Below, piece after piece: positions 1-11,008 of a stretch of 64,000 nucleotides of DNA (position 1 is the stretch's first letter; every line of letters begins with the position of its first letter). The position numbers were made by a program, and so were the translations under genes. The notes under the pieces are model-generated. The model had not been told where the DNA came from and searched no databases. It saw only the letters and a program-made list of their open reading frames with translations. Source of the stretch: Clavulina sp. PMI_390 (taxonomy: Eukaryota; Basidiomycota; Agaricomycetes; Cantharellales; Hydnaceae); NCBI GenBank assembly GCA_015039315.1, contig WIDE01000032.1:250245-314244 (forward strand). Reading direction: 5' to 3'.

Positions 1-1089
1 AGTTCCAAGGCAAGATATATTTGTGCCCGAACAGTTGGGATGGCGCGCGTGCGGAGTCGGACGCGGCATACCGATCAAATATCAGCGACACCGCAGTTCA
101 GTTCATCACCCTGGTGACTCAGGTAAGCTTGCATAGAATGCACTGCACAGGGCCGATGAAATTCAAATCACCCACCTCCTTTCCTGAAGATCAGAAAAAA
201 ATGGTGAGAGGTTGACCCAAGAATGTCATCCTTTCATGAGAGAGGAGAGAAGTGCATTATGGTTGGCGCAGTTACTCTCTGATAAATCCAAACAAAAAGG
301 AAAGGTATATTTATTGCACTCTAGATGATAAAGTACTGCTGGGCTGCCTTCGTGATGGCATGGGAGGATGTTCATGAACGAGCGCTCGACATCAGGAAAG
401 TCTTCCCACGATCTTTCTTTGTCAGCAACGGAACCAGAAAAGGGAATAATAGTCATTTTGCATTCATCCCTCTCCACAACAACCTCACCCACGAGACTCG
501 TTCAGCGTGATACCGTGTACAACGAGAGAAGATCAGGATCGCAGCGTGTATCGTCAAGCGGATTGAGCGCGCGTTTTCGGCCATCGGGCATTGCGTTCCT
601 CTCAGTCCGCATCCCATTGTCGAAAGCAGTGCTACGCATGAGGGTTTGGCTGATAATATTATTCACAAAATGCTCTAAAGGCGCTTAGATTTTCGCGTGG
701 GGAATAACGCTGCCCCTCTCCTGATATTTTTTCGGGTAGATGATGAAATTGTGCAACCCCAACTCCGAGTCGACCTTGCGCGCTAAATTAAGGGATCAGC
801 TTGGCGAGAAAAAGTGACATTACTAAGCTAAGAAGATGCGTCGTAGGTGGCAGAAGATGGATTGGCTGTGTGAACACTGTCAGGCACCGTCAGACCACAT
901 CACGCTGCAGTTGATGGACGATGGATTTCAGGTGCGATGCACAAAGCTGATGATGTGATAGTTAGTAATTGATGTGGAGTGTATACATGTACATGAAGAT
1001 AACACAGTAGATATATCCAATGAGGCAAACAAGCAAGCAGAAAGATAACCTCTCAAGTTCCCAAAGAAAATAAATCGAAGTGCGTAAGA
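1..1089. other. Intergenic left edge; probable promoter block of a further phospholipase B copy
   Basis: No convincing gene is seen. Bases about 45-125 resemble bases about 3675-3765, which lie upstream of the first phospholipase B gene; the shared core is a CAGTTCAGTTCATC string followed by a similar CC-rich stretch. Bases about 965-1088 resemble about 4095-4235, the matching stretch downstream of the second copy. The region therefore looks like the spacer of a tandem array. By position, a further minus-strand copy would begin just left of base 1. This last point is inference. Confidence 0.45.
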
Positions 1090-3553
1090 TCATCGAGTCC
1101 ACCAAGCCCAACTAGATCCGCCCTGCTTGATACTGCTCGGTGTAGGGCTCGCCTTGGTCCCTGCGCCACCCGCCTGCGTAGCAGCGTTCACGCCGGGAAT
1201 ACTCGGGTCGTACTCCGTCGACGGCGTCGTAGAGTTGCTCTCACCATTCCAGCAATACGCATTGAAGCACGACTGGCATGCGCTCGTCTGCTTCATCCCT
1301 GCCCGACGCTCGGCGCGCAAGACGAGGGCGCATGCGAGGCAGGTAGGGAAGAGCGGGACGTTGTTGGCAGGGTCGATAGATGTGAGATTATCGGCTGCCT
1401 CGTGGAAGGCATTCGTCATGTATGCGTCGATTTCTTCTTGGGTGTACGAGAACTGGTAGGTGCTAAAGTTCGTGTAGGCGGTATATGGACGGTTGGGGAG
1501 GTAGACCACAAGTGGCGTGGACACAGGGTCGTCACAGCCAAAGAAAGTAGGACGCCTACGAACAAACCGAAGTCAGGCGTCAGAAGAAAAGGAAAGGGGT
1601 ACCACAGAAAGACTTACGAATTCAGACCAAGATTAATGAAAGTCGCCGAGTCTGCAGGGACCGTCGGGAAGCTTCCTAGAGATGCAAACCCAGGATCCTT
1701 CATCCTCTCGCCCGTCCCAACAATCGACCTACCCAACAGACAATCATCAGTCGAGCGCCGAAAAGAGCCAAAAGAATAAGCAAGAGTTATGAAACACTCA
1801 CGATCCATCTGGCCATCCGTATGCAGTATTCGCAGGGGCATCAAGACCCAAAATAACATCCACATTCCGCTCGGGGTGGATCAACGGCCACAGCGGCAAC
1901 GTCTCACTGTCCTCGCCTCCATCCACTAGCTCAAGCTCCTTGCTGTTCGAGTCAGCAAATGTAGAGGGAGAGAGACCACCAAATGGATTCGGGTAGGTCG
2001 CGAAGTCGTCATTGCCGAGGACATCCTTAAGGAAGTCGCCTAGGACCATTTTGAGGGTATCGTTGTTAGTGATAAAGCCGTAAATGAGCTGATTGAAGAG
2101 CGTAGCCGAGGTGCCCATGAGGTAGCCTGAGGGTAGAAGAGCAGGCATATGTAGTCAGAATGGTGGTGGGGTCCATGGGACGAGGAAAGGAAAGAAGACG
2201 CACCGGCATTGTCGTAGCCAACGACGCACCCGTTGGGGCCACTAGCGACACCGTTAACAGCAGCGGTGCCCAGATATTCCATCTAGGTTGTCGAGTAGTT
2301 TCCGTTCGCGATGAGCAAGCTAGCACCAAGGTACGAATTCACATACCGGAAGGAAGGCCTGCAGAGAGGGGTTCCAGCTACCAAACTCAAATGGCGTAAA
2401 CTCGAAAATAGAGGTATTGGTCGGAATCGTCCATTCATCGAGAATACGTGATTCGCTGTATGGCAATATTGTGGACGATAGGACAAGACGTGAAGTATGA
2501 TCAGCGCCGATGAATCTGTACGTGGTGAGGACACGGCTTACGCGATGAGAATGGGGAGTGGTGCGGTGTGCTGGGAGAACGACGGAAGGTTCTGGATGGA
2601 CGAAAAAGTTGTCGCGGCGCCGCCCTTGGTCGCGTTCACGAGATGGCGAGAAAGTGCAGCTGGAGGGCAGGCAATTGAGATATTTTTGGCAGATAAACGG
2701 ACTGGATATCACCCACCACCCCAGTAATCGGTCAAGGAAAGATCGAAAGCTCCAGCTTTGCGCTTCTCATCAATCTCTTCTTGCAGCCCAACGTAGTAGT
2801 TGATGAGGTTGACAATGCCAGAAGGATCAATCTAAATATAGAGACAAGGAAAGTTGCAGCACCGGAATGTTAGCGACGACGTCAACACTAGTGTGAAGGT
2901 GCCGAAGAACGTACGAGGTTCACTTCAAGATTCCAGAACTTGGCCAAGTCATAGACCGTTGGAAAGTTGTTAATCGCCAATGAGCCTGTCCACCATGAGC
3001 CACCAGAGAGGCCAGCCATATAGGTGGCAAGTTGCAAGACACCGCCAGTGCCTTGGGCAACGCTACTAGCGTTCCTTCCGTCAAACGCGTTGAACATGCC
3101 CGCTCCATGAAGCATGGCACGATAGCCGCCCCCGCTTGTCGCAATAGCGACGTTGGGCAAGTTGGCGGTGTTCGCGACGAAGCTGGCGACGTCAAATCCA
3201 GAGCTTGCCAACTCGAGAGCAGGGTTCGTTAGGTAGGACTCCCATGCGGAGACAACATTAGCACGGCGGGCAGCCACCCAGGCCGTCTCCTCAGACGAGA
3301 GCGTGTTGGAAGAGGAAGTAGGTTGGCGGATGAGAGTGGAGGGGCATGTTTGGTGGATGGACGGCGCGTAGTTGCCAGAGGGCGCGCTGCTATGTGCCGC
3401 TCCGTGGGGCAAGAGGCCAGATTGGCGCAGAACGTTGTGAACCGCATGAGCGTCGGGGGATTTCCATGATTCAAGTGAAGGGGCGAAGGAGGCGAGCAGA
3501 GCGCCTAACGCAACGACACCTGCTCCAATCGTGAGACGTTGCGTCACGACCAT
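1090..3553 (-). CDS. Secreted phospholipase B / lysophospholipase, tandem copy 1
   Basis: Multi-exon gene on the minus strand, starting at ATG 3553 and ending with a stop at 1090. The family (fungal PLB, cPLA2-like catalytic fold) releases fatty acids from phospholipids and lysophospholipids, usually outside the cell. The hallmark blocks are visible: SGGGYRAM (Arg/oxyanion motif), GLSGGSW holding the nucleophile Ser in GxSxG, and LVDGGED holding the catalytic Asp. The N-terminus has a hydrophobic signal-like segment (residues about 5-25). The C-terminus is cysteine-rich (CLAC, CQSC, CWNG) and then Ser/Thr/Pro-rich, ending in WAWWTR with no hydrophobic tail, so a GPI anchor is not supported. 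All main family blocks are present in separate exons with small introns, and no disabling change was seen. It is a close paralogue of the gene at 4303-6731 and in the same orientation. Internal exon borders are approximate. Confidence 0.9.
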
Positions 3554-4302
3554 GGCGACCTGAACTTGCTAGCTCGATTTGGTCCAGGTATTACCAAAGG
3601 GGATCAAGGAGGGAGAGGATAGCTGGAATTAGTCGCGGCTCTATATTGTACCTTGTGATCAGCCATATCGAATGAGCGTGGCGGCGTCGTGCACGGACAA
3701 GGCACACCGGATAATTTTGTTAGCGATGCAGTTCAGTTCATCGCCCAGGCTACTCCGGCTAGCCCAAAATAAATGCATTTACAACCTTTGCCAAGTTGAA
3801 ATTATCCACCCTCCCCTCTCCGAAAAAAAGAATGCCACCAGCTTTCACAACGTGCGGGCAATGAGTAATGAACGCACGGCGAGTACCAACCGCGACCTTC
3901 GATTATCACAACAGAGCAGGATCCCCTCAGATTAGCAAGCTATTCAAATACCACCAGTGCCATGGTCTTTATGACACTATGGAAGGGTTGACGAAACCAG
4001 AACCAGAAATTATACACGTCCTTCAACAGACTCGAGGGCTGATGAAGTGGTAATTATTAACAACACGCTAGTTGTGGGGGTTAGATCACTAGTAATTGAT
4101 GTCCGATGTATACATCAAGAATAACGGTGGTGTAGATTGTCCAGTATGGGAAGCACGAAGGGGGAGAGAGGGAAGCAGTTATAGAAGGACTACTTCCCCT
4201 CATTCCAAAGAAAAATAAATCGAAGTTCGTGAGAGGTCATAAATCGTCATCAGGAAAGCAGTCAAACGACAACGCACAGCGCTGCCAGCTCTACACATCT
4301 AA
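3554..4302. other. Spacer between the two phospholipase B genes
   Basis: No gene is seen. It holds the promoter side of copy 1 (3554 to about 3780) and the downstream region of copy 2. Both parts have partial matches in the 1-1089 spacer, including a near-identical AAATAAATCGAAGT string just before each gene's stop side (about 1069 and 4214). Confidence 0.6.
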
Positions 4303-6731
4303 TCACCTTGTCCACCAAGCCCAACTGGATTCGCTCCGTTTGCTGCTGCTTGGTGTTGGGCTCGCACTTGTGCCAGCACCACCAGCTTGCGTCGCCGCAG
4401 GCACGCCCGGGATGCTCGGGTCATAGTCCGTTGACGGCGTCGTCGAGTTGCTCACTCCATTCCAGCAGTACGCATTGAAGCACGATTGGCAATCACTAGT
4501 CTGTTCTATCCCCGCGCGACGCTCAGCACGCGAGACAAGGGCACATGCAAGGCAGGTAGGGAAGAGCGGGACATTGTTGGCGGGATCGATGGACGTGAGG
4601 TTGTCGGCGGCTTCGTGGAATGCGTTGGTGAGGTAGGCATCGAGTTCTTGTGGTGTGTAGGAGAACTGGAACGTGCTGAAGTTTGTGTATGAGGTGTAGG
4701 GAGCGTTGGGAAGGTAAACGACAAGCGGCGTGGACACAGAGTCGTTGCAGCCGAAGAATGTAGGGCGTCTGAGATGAGGAAAAGTTAGGAGAAGTTTCTG
4801 AGTAGGGCTTTGGTGAGTTAACACATACGCATTCAGACCAAAGTTGAGAAAGGTCGCCGCATCCGCAGGAACGGTAGGGAAGCTGCCCAGGGATGCAAAC
4901 CCAGGGTCCTTCATCCTCTCGCCAGTCGCAACAATCGATCTAACCAACAAATAGCCATGAGCCCCAGTTCGGACCATCAACACAGAAAGCACACTGAGGG
5001 AAATACTCACGATCCGTCTGGCCACCCAAAGTCGGTATTCGAGTTCGCATCAATCCCCAAAATGACATCCACATTGCGCTCGGGGTGAATCAGTGGCCAC
5101 AGTGGCAAAGTCTCTTTGTCCTCGCCACCGTCCACCAGCTGGAGCTCAGCATTGTTGGAGTCCGCGAACGTGGAGGGATTGAGACCCGTGAATGGGTTCG
5201 GGATAGTGGACAGGTCGTTTTCACCAAGTACGTCACCCAACAGTTCACCCAGCACACTTTTGAACACGCTACTGCTGTTGAGGAACTGGACGATGAGCTC
5301 ATTGAATAGTGTCGCAGATGTTCCCATCACGAAACCTGGAGGCGGAGACACAGATACGGGATAAGTCGGGATGATCGTCGTCGAGTGGAGGCCAGAAATT
5401 AATTGACGCACCAGCATTATCAAAACCAGTAACACATCCATTAGTCCCATTAGCGACACCATTGACAGCCCCAGTGCCAAGAAATTCCATCTAGGTTATT
5501 AATGAGCATGCGGAGATCGAGCACGAGGAGATCAAGCTTCCTACCGGAATGAAGGCCTGCAAAGAAGGGTTCCAGCTGCCAAACTCGAACGGCGTGAACT
5601 CAAAAATGGAGGTGTTTGTAGGGATGGTGGATTCGTCGTTGATGCGGGACTCACTATAGAATCGAGGTTGTGAAGAAGGGCCAATGGTCAAGATTAGACA
5701 AACACTTGTATTGTGAAGATGACCTACGCAATGATGATTGGGAATGGTGCGTCGTGTTGAGAGAACGAAGTGAGGTTTTGGATCGACGAGAATGTTGTCG
5801 CTGCGCCACCATCAGTTGCGTTGACGAGATGACGAGACAGTGCCGCTGGATCGAGGTCGGCGAAAAATGAGATTTTGGTCTCGGAGGAATAAAAATTCTG
5901 GTCGCTCACCGCCCCAGTAGTCTGTCAAGGACAGATCAAAGCCTCCCACATTGAGCTTTTGGTCGATTTGCTTTTGCAACCCAGTGTAGTAGGTGATCAG
6001 GTTGATAAGACCCGAAGGATCGATCTGAAGAACGAAAGAGAGTCAGGACGTCAGTATGAACAGAGCGTAAGATCAAATCGGGCGAAACGACTTACAAGGC
6101 TCTCTTCGAGGTTCCAAAAGTTAACTAGATCATTGATCGGAGGAAAGTCGTTGACTGCCAACGTGCCCGTCCACCACGAGCCACCAGACAGGCCAGCCAT
6201 ATAAGTCGCCAATTGGAGGACGCCGCCCGTGCCTTGGGCAACACTGCTCGCATTCCTCGAGTCGAAAGCATTGAACATGCCAGCTCCATGGAGCATTGCG
6301 CGATAGCCACCACCGCTGGTAGCAATAGCGATGTTAGGCAGGTTCGAGGTGTTCGCCATGAAGCCTTTAACGTCGAAGCCAGAGCTCGTCAAGTTGAGTG
6401 CAGAGTTGGTCAGGTAGGACTCCCATGCAGAGACAACATTGGCACGACGGGCAGCCACCCAAGCGGACTCGTCAGATGATAGGGCTTCGGACGATGAGCT
6501 GGGTTGGCGGATGAGTGTGGAAGGGCAGGTTTGCTTGATGGATGGCGCGTAGTTGCCAGAGGGCGCGGTGCTAGGTGCTACACCTCGAGAAAGGAGACCG
6601 GCTTGGCGCAGGGCATTTTGAATCTTACGAGGCTCAAGGGTGCCGAGTCGCTGGAATGAAGGGGCAGCCGCGGCCAGCGGGGCGTAGAACGCAAAGATGG
6701 CTGCCAGAGCCAAGAATAGCCTCACCATCAT
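4303..6731 (-). CDS. Secreted phospholipase B / lysophospholipase, tandem copy 2
   Basis: Minus-strand multi-exon gene, stop at 4303. Two consecutive ATG codons (6731 and 6728) can serve as start, followed by a clear signal peptide (hydrophobic LFLALAAIFAFY, then an Ala-rich cleavage region). The catalytic set matches copy 1: SGGGYRAM, GLSGGSW and LVDGGED. Many NxS/T sites suggest a glycosylated secreted enzyme. The C-terminal part again has CLAC/CQSC/CWNG cysteines and a Ser/Thr/Pro-rich tail ending WAWWTR. The two copies share exon order and most sequence; they differ mainly in the N-terminal leader and in spacer loops such as LGELLGDVLGEND versus LGDFLKDVLGNDD. All hallmark blocks are intact, so both copies are probably functional. 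Confidence 0.9.
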
Positions 6732-7445
6732 GGAGGCCAAGAGAAGAGTTGAAATAGGAAGAGGGGGCCGCTTCAAGCGTGAAAGAGGGGAAAGCCACTC
6801 AAATAACACGAGGTGTGCTTGGTATATGTACTGGGCGAGACGTTTGATCTTGCCCGACACATTGATCAGCTACCGGCGTAGTACCAGTCATTACCCAGGT
6901 GACTGGACAGATGCACAACATATGGTCGCTATATTAAGATCACCAGCCTCGGTTCCCCGAATATCAGAGAAGGCTGATTGATCGAACAGATTTTTGATTG
7001 GGGTAGCAGCACGGAACAGCAATGTGGCGCATCACTGTGACGTCGGTGTCAGCGTGACATTCCCACGGCCCCCGCGTTTCATGCGAAGAATGATATTCAA
7101 ATGAACAGGCGCCGACTCAGTTTGGATTCATTCTCCATCTCCTACTTGCACCCGCGAGGCCGAATAATAAGATGTATAAGTGAGACTAGCCTAGGATCAC
7201 CGCAGATATCGTCAAATAGCCGAACGCGCATCTCTGGGGCCGGCCAGCATATGTACAGCCCCACCCACGCATCGCCATGCTCAAATCCCATCTCAGGTTC
7301 GTGCCTGATACAAGCGTTCCTGACGCCAAAGTCTCAAAGCTGATCTAACAGCCAACCCAGGCCCTTGGTGCGCGGGGATCAGCCCCATTAACCCGAGAAT
7401 TTCTTGAACGTATCGTCACCAAAATGAGGTCAGTCGCCCAAGGCT
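6732..7445. other. Intergenic: promoter side of phospholipase B copy 2 and downstream of the monooxygenase
   Basis: No gene is seen on either strand. A short stretch near 6880-6905 (AGTCATTACCCAGGTGACT) resembles the conserved upstream block at about 95-120, consistent with a shared PLB promoter element. Confidence 0.5.
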
Positions 7446-9866
7446 TCAAGGCTCCTTCCGTCGGGGCCACTCCTTTCTCGGCTTGTTCTCCAAATCAATC
7501 CATGTCTGGTGGTTTATGTAGTGCTCTTCCCATAGAAGGTTAGCAAAATAAATGAATTCTTCCTTTTGGCTGACAAGCATTCGGGGAGTCAGAATGTTGC
7601 ATGCACCATTGACAGTATCGATAGTAATACTTACTTGAAGGGCAAAGGCTCAACTAGTGGCCCGCCAAATTCAATCGCGGCGTTGTTCAGCCACATCACC
7701 CAGAGTCGAGTGAAAGCTATAACATAGTGTGGCTAAGACTCGGGATGCAGTGTCACGTTGAGACAAAAACGCCATACCTTCTTCGCCTAACGTTCCAAAT
7801 GGTCCTTGTTCCCAGAGATCCCCCTTGGTACCAGGATACGTCTCCCACATCCTTTTAGTGCTCGGCAGGCGTGCAGTGCGCGACCACGTCCTCGCTAACC
7901 CAAGAGCTTGATACCGTCCTAGAGTCCAGGATCGAGGACCTGCGCATTTGTTACGAGTTAGTGAACTTTTGGACAGAAGAAATAAGAGCTAGCTTACCAT
8001 TTGCGAACGCCAGTGTAGGATCAGGGATATAATGTCCTGTCCAGTGAAGAGAGTGGAGACGCATCCCATCGGTAATGATTGGCTCCACTTGTCTTTGGGG
8101 AACAGTACTGTTTACGATCGATCTGGAAGGTTACAGAAGGTCAGAGATTAGCAAAACGCACATTCAATATTGGAAGAGGGGAGTTCGCACGAGTTACGGA
8201 AGTCCACGAGGAACGGCATAGATCGTCGGTATCCAGTACAGAGAATAATCTGCACACATTCAGATGAGATGGACGCGCTATTGAGAATGGACATTGAAAC
8301 TGGCTCACCTCGTCGAAGCCGGTGGCGTTGGTTCCATCTACGAACTGAAGCACCACGTCCCGCATTGCCCAGCTAGTGCGTTTGGTGTCCTCGGGCGGAA
8401 GCTCGAACGACCCAATCAGAGGGACCTTGGTAATATTCGCAGGGAGGCGCAAGAAGCTTCGTCGGCGAAAGATACTTTTCATGTTCGGCTATGAAAGGGA
8501 GGAAGAAGAGCCCATCAGTTCGACGAGCCCTAGAAACAATTGACTTGAGAAGACTCACTCGGATACTGATTGAGAAGTTTGCGACATGTGGAGCAAGGTC
8601 TCTCGCAATTTCTGACGCGGACACACTACCCCCAACGATCAAAACGTTCTATGTCGAGAAAAAAGAATCAACAATCTTTGTTCGTGCTATTGTGCTTGGC
8701 TGTCTGAACCTCACCTTGCCGCTGTAGTCGCTCGGATTCCTATACCTTCGCGAATGGTACACTCCATCTGGCCACCTTTCTGCTGCCTGCTTTATCCCGG
8801 GCAGATTAGGAACCCACGGCCCATCAAACGGGCCTGACGCAACCACCACTGCATCAAAGTCTTCCGTCCACCACTCAGCACGGACAGCGTTCGGTTTGGT
8901 GGAGTATGGGAGTTTCTCGAGCTTGCGGAGAGTAAGAGTCCATTTAGAGGACCCTGGCGTTTTCAGAAGGCGCTCGACGCGTGTGGAGTAGGAAGTGATG
9001 TTGTTGATTGGCTGTGAGGTTAGTGGCGAGGAGTTTAGATCGTGAGCGGAGGCATATGCACGGGTGTTGGATTGGATGAGGTCTTTCGGGATGTCCCAGG
9101 GCTACATGATGAAATAAACAGCTCAGCCCTAGCTTTATGCGATATTGTGGGTCGAAACGAACGTACTGTGTTAGGAGGATAGTTGACACCAGGCATTCCA
9201 GTAATAGACTATGCATGCAATTGATAATTCGTAAGGCATTCGGAATTCCATGAGAAAGTGATGGATGACCGCACAGGATGAGAGTTTGCCCGCAAGTGGT
9301 TCCATACGGGACTTGGGCTCCACTGGTCGCGCAATCTCCAATCAGAGCTGATGCCATCCTCGCCATCTTCATAAACTCTCCAAGATGGCATGATCGGTGG
9401 GATGTCAGGTTCATAGGCTAATGTCTCTAGCGGCCGGTTTCTGGATATGATAGTAAGTTGGCGAGAGGTAAATCGGCGTTCCTCGTGTCAGATGATTGCA
9501 GACTCACGGGAATGTTTCACGGACGGGCCGTTCGGGGCTCCAGTTCCAGTTACCCCCAGGATTTGTCGTCCGCTCGAACAATCTAACGTCAAACCCGTAT
9601 TCAACGAGTGTCACGGCTGCCGTCAAGCCCGCAGGTCCCGCCCCGATCACAGCAACTCGTCGAATATCATAGGGAAACTCGTATGAGTCATCAGAGGTGG
9701 AAGTAGAGGTGTTCTTGGTGAGCTCGGGTGGAAATCGAGAGCTGCAACCCATATCGCAGTGCGAGCCACATCCTCGCACATGAGGGAAAAGGAGAACGAA
9801 GATGAGAGATAACGAGATGATACGTGAAGCAGCCTGAAGTAGTATGGAGTGGGGCAGCGTAGGCAT
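7446..9866 (-). CDS. Flavin-dependent monooxygenase (FMO-like)
   Basis: Multi-exon minus-strand gene from ATG 9866 to a TGA at 7448-7446. First exon 9866-9508. FMOs use FAD and NADPH to oxygenate N, S or carbonyl substrates. The first exon carries VAVIGAGPAGL, the Rossmann motif for FAD, followed by NPGGNWNW. A middle exon carries GVYHSRRYRNP, matching the FMO fingerprint region. A later exon carries NVLIVGGSVSASEIA, the second Rossmann motif for NADPH. The C-terminal exons read LLWEEHYINHQTW and end KEP. Unusually, about 60 residues precede the FAD motif: a hydrophobic leader (IISLSLIFVLLF) and a Cys-rich patch (CGSHCDMGC), suggesting a signal peptide or membrane anchor. The substrate cannot be told from sequence. 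Internal exon borders are approximate. Confidence 0.85.
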
Positions 9867-11008
9867 CTTGTGGAGTCTATTTTACATAGGGGTGTCTATC
9901 AGAGCTTCAAGAGAGCCGGCTGAGTGAGGTGCAGGTGTGGGGAGCAAGTGAGCGATTAGGAAGCGTTGGGATTCGTTCTCACGTCACACTCCATTGAATT
10001 AGTACTGAATACCCGGGAGCACACCGAACATCCGAGGTTAGTGTAGCCAGCGCTCGACTAATTGGAGGTCGAATGGGAAATTAGAGAGACAGAAAAATGG
10101 CGGACTCGGTTCCGGTTGGAGAAGTTTCAATGCTAGGTGGCCAACTTCGACCGCAACATTATCGAGGACAGGGAATGCTTCCTAGGCTTAATGGATGAGG
10201 AATGCAAAGCCAAATTATTGTCATGAGAAGTACAGGTTTATCGAGATAGATTTTCTGCTTGATTCCAGATGCATTGCCTTCCGTGAGTGTGAAAGGCTGA
10301 AAACAGACGGTCTAGGCCTGAGAGTCAATACGGACAAACAAAGAGGTCATTCAATCTTGGGCTGTCAAGTCTGCTTCATCCCAACTTTCGTCCAACACAG
10401 AAGTTGATAATATAGAATGGGGGGCGAACAAGGCTCCATCATGTATTCGGAGGGGAAGATCCTGTGTTCAGAGTAAACGTTAGGCTTCGCTGCGGGATGT
10501 AGAGGTCCTGGCATTCTTCTCGCTTGGCTGACGATTGGAGGTAGTCTGGAGAGTATCAAAAAGTCGGAAAAATATCATATGGTATCTCAGGGGCTATAAT
10601 GGTTACCCTGCTCTTACTCGCCCAAATATATACGTCGTAAATTGGAATTCTGTTCGATCCCGACTCGAGAGACGTTGAGACAGCGTCCCGCCATGAGATG
10701 CCTGACTACGAGCTAGAATGAAATCGAGTGGGTTGGTAGTGATATATTCATTTACTATGGCTATCTAGGCATTTATCCTGAATTTTCTGAATTTCCATCC
10801 GTTACATAGACGAGCCAAACGTATAAAAGCAGGAGTGTGACGCAAATTTCGTGCTTTTCACCCCCACGTTCTTTTCCCCTCCAGAACTCGCTCTTCATCA
10901 TCGTCCTACACAACATTGACCGCACCTTAGCTCGCTCCCATTCTTATCATCTCTTCCCCCAGCTCCGATCTTCCTCATTATCTATCCTCACATTCCGCTC
11001 GTCCATCC
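9867..11008. other. Divergent intergenic region between the monooxygenase and the PUF gene
   Basis: About 1.1 kb between two divergent genes, so it should hold both promoters. No gene is seen. The last 150 bases before the PUF start are strongly pyrimidine-rich, typical of fungal 5' leaders. Confidence 0.6.
10822..10828 (+). promoter_or_regulatory. TATA box-like element of the PUF gene
   Basis: TATAAAA about 185 bases upstream of the ATG at 11009, followed by a CT-rich leader. The position fits a basidiomycete core promoter; transcription start is not determined. Confidence 0.5.

Noticed and set aside
10580..10670. tRNA-like signals (TATAATGGTTA and TTCGATCCCG)
   Set aside because: The T-arm and acceptor arms do not pair and no anticodon stem could be formed, so no tRNA is reported.
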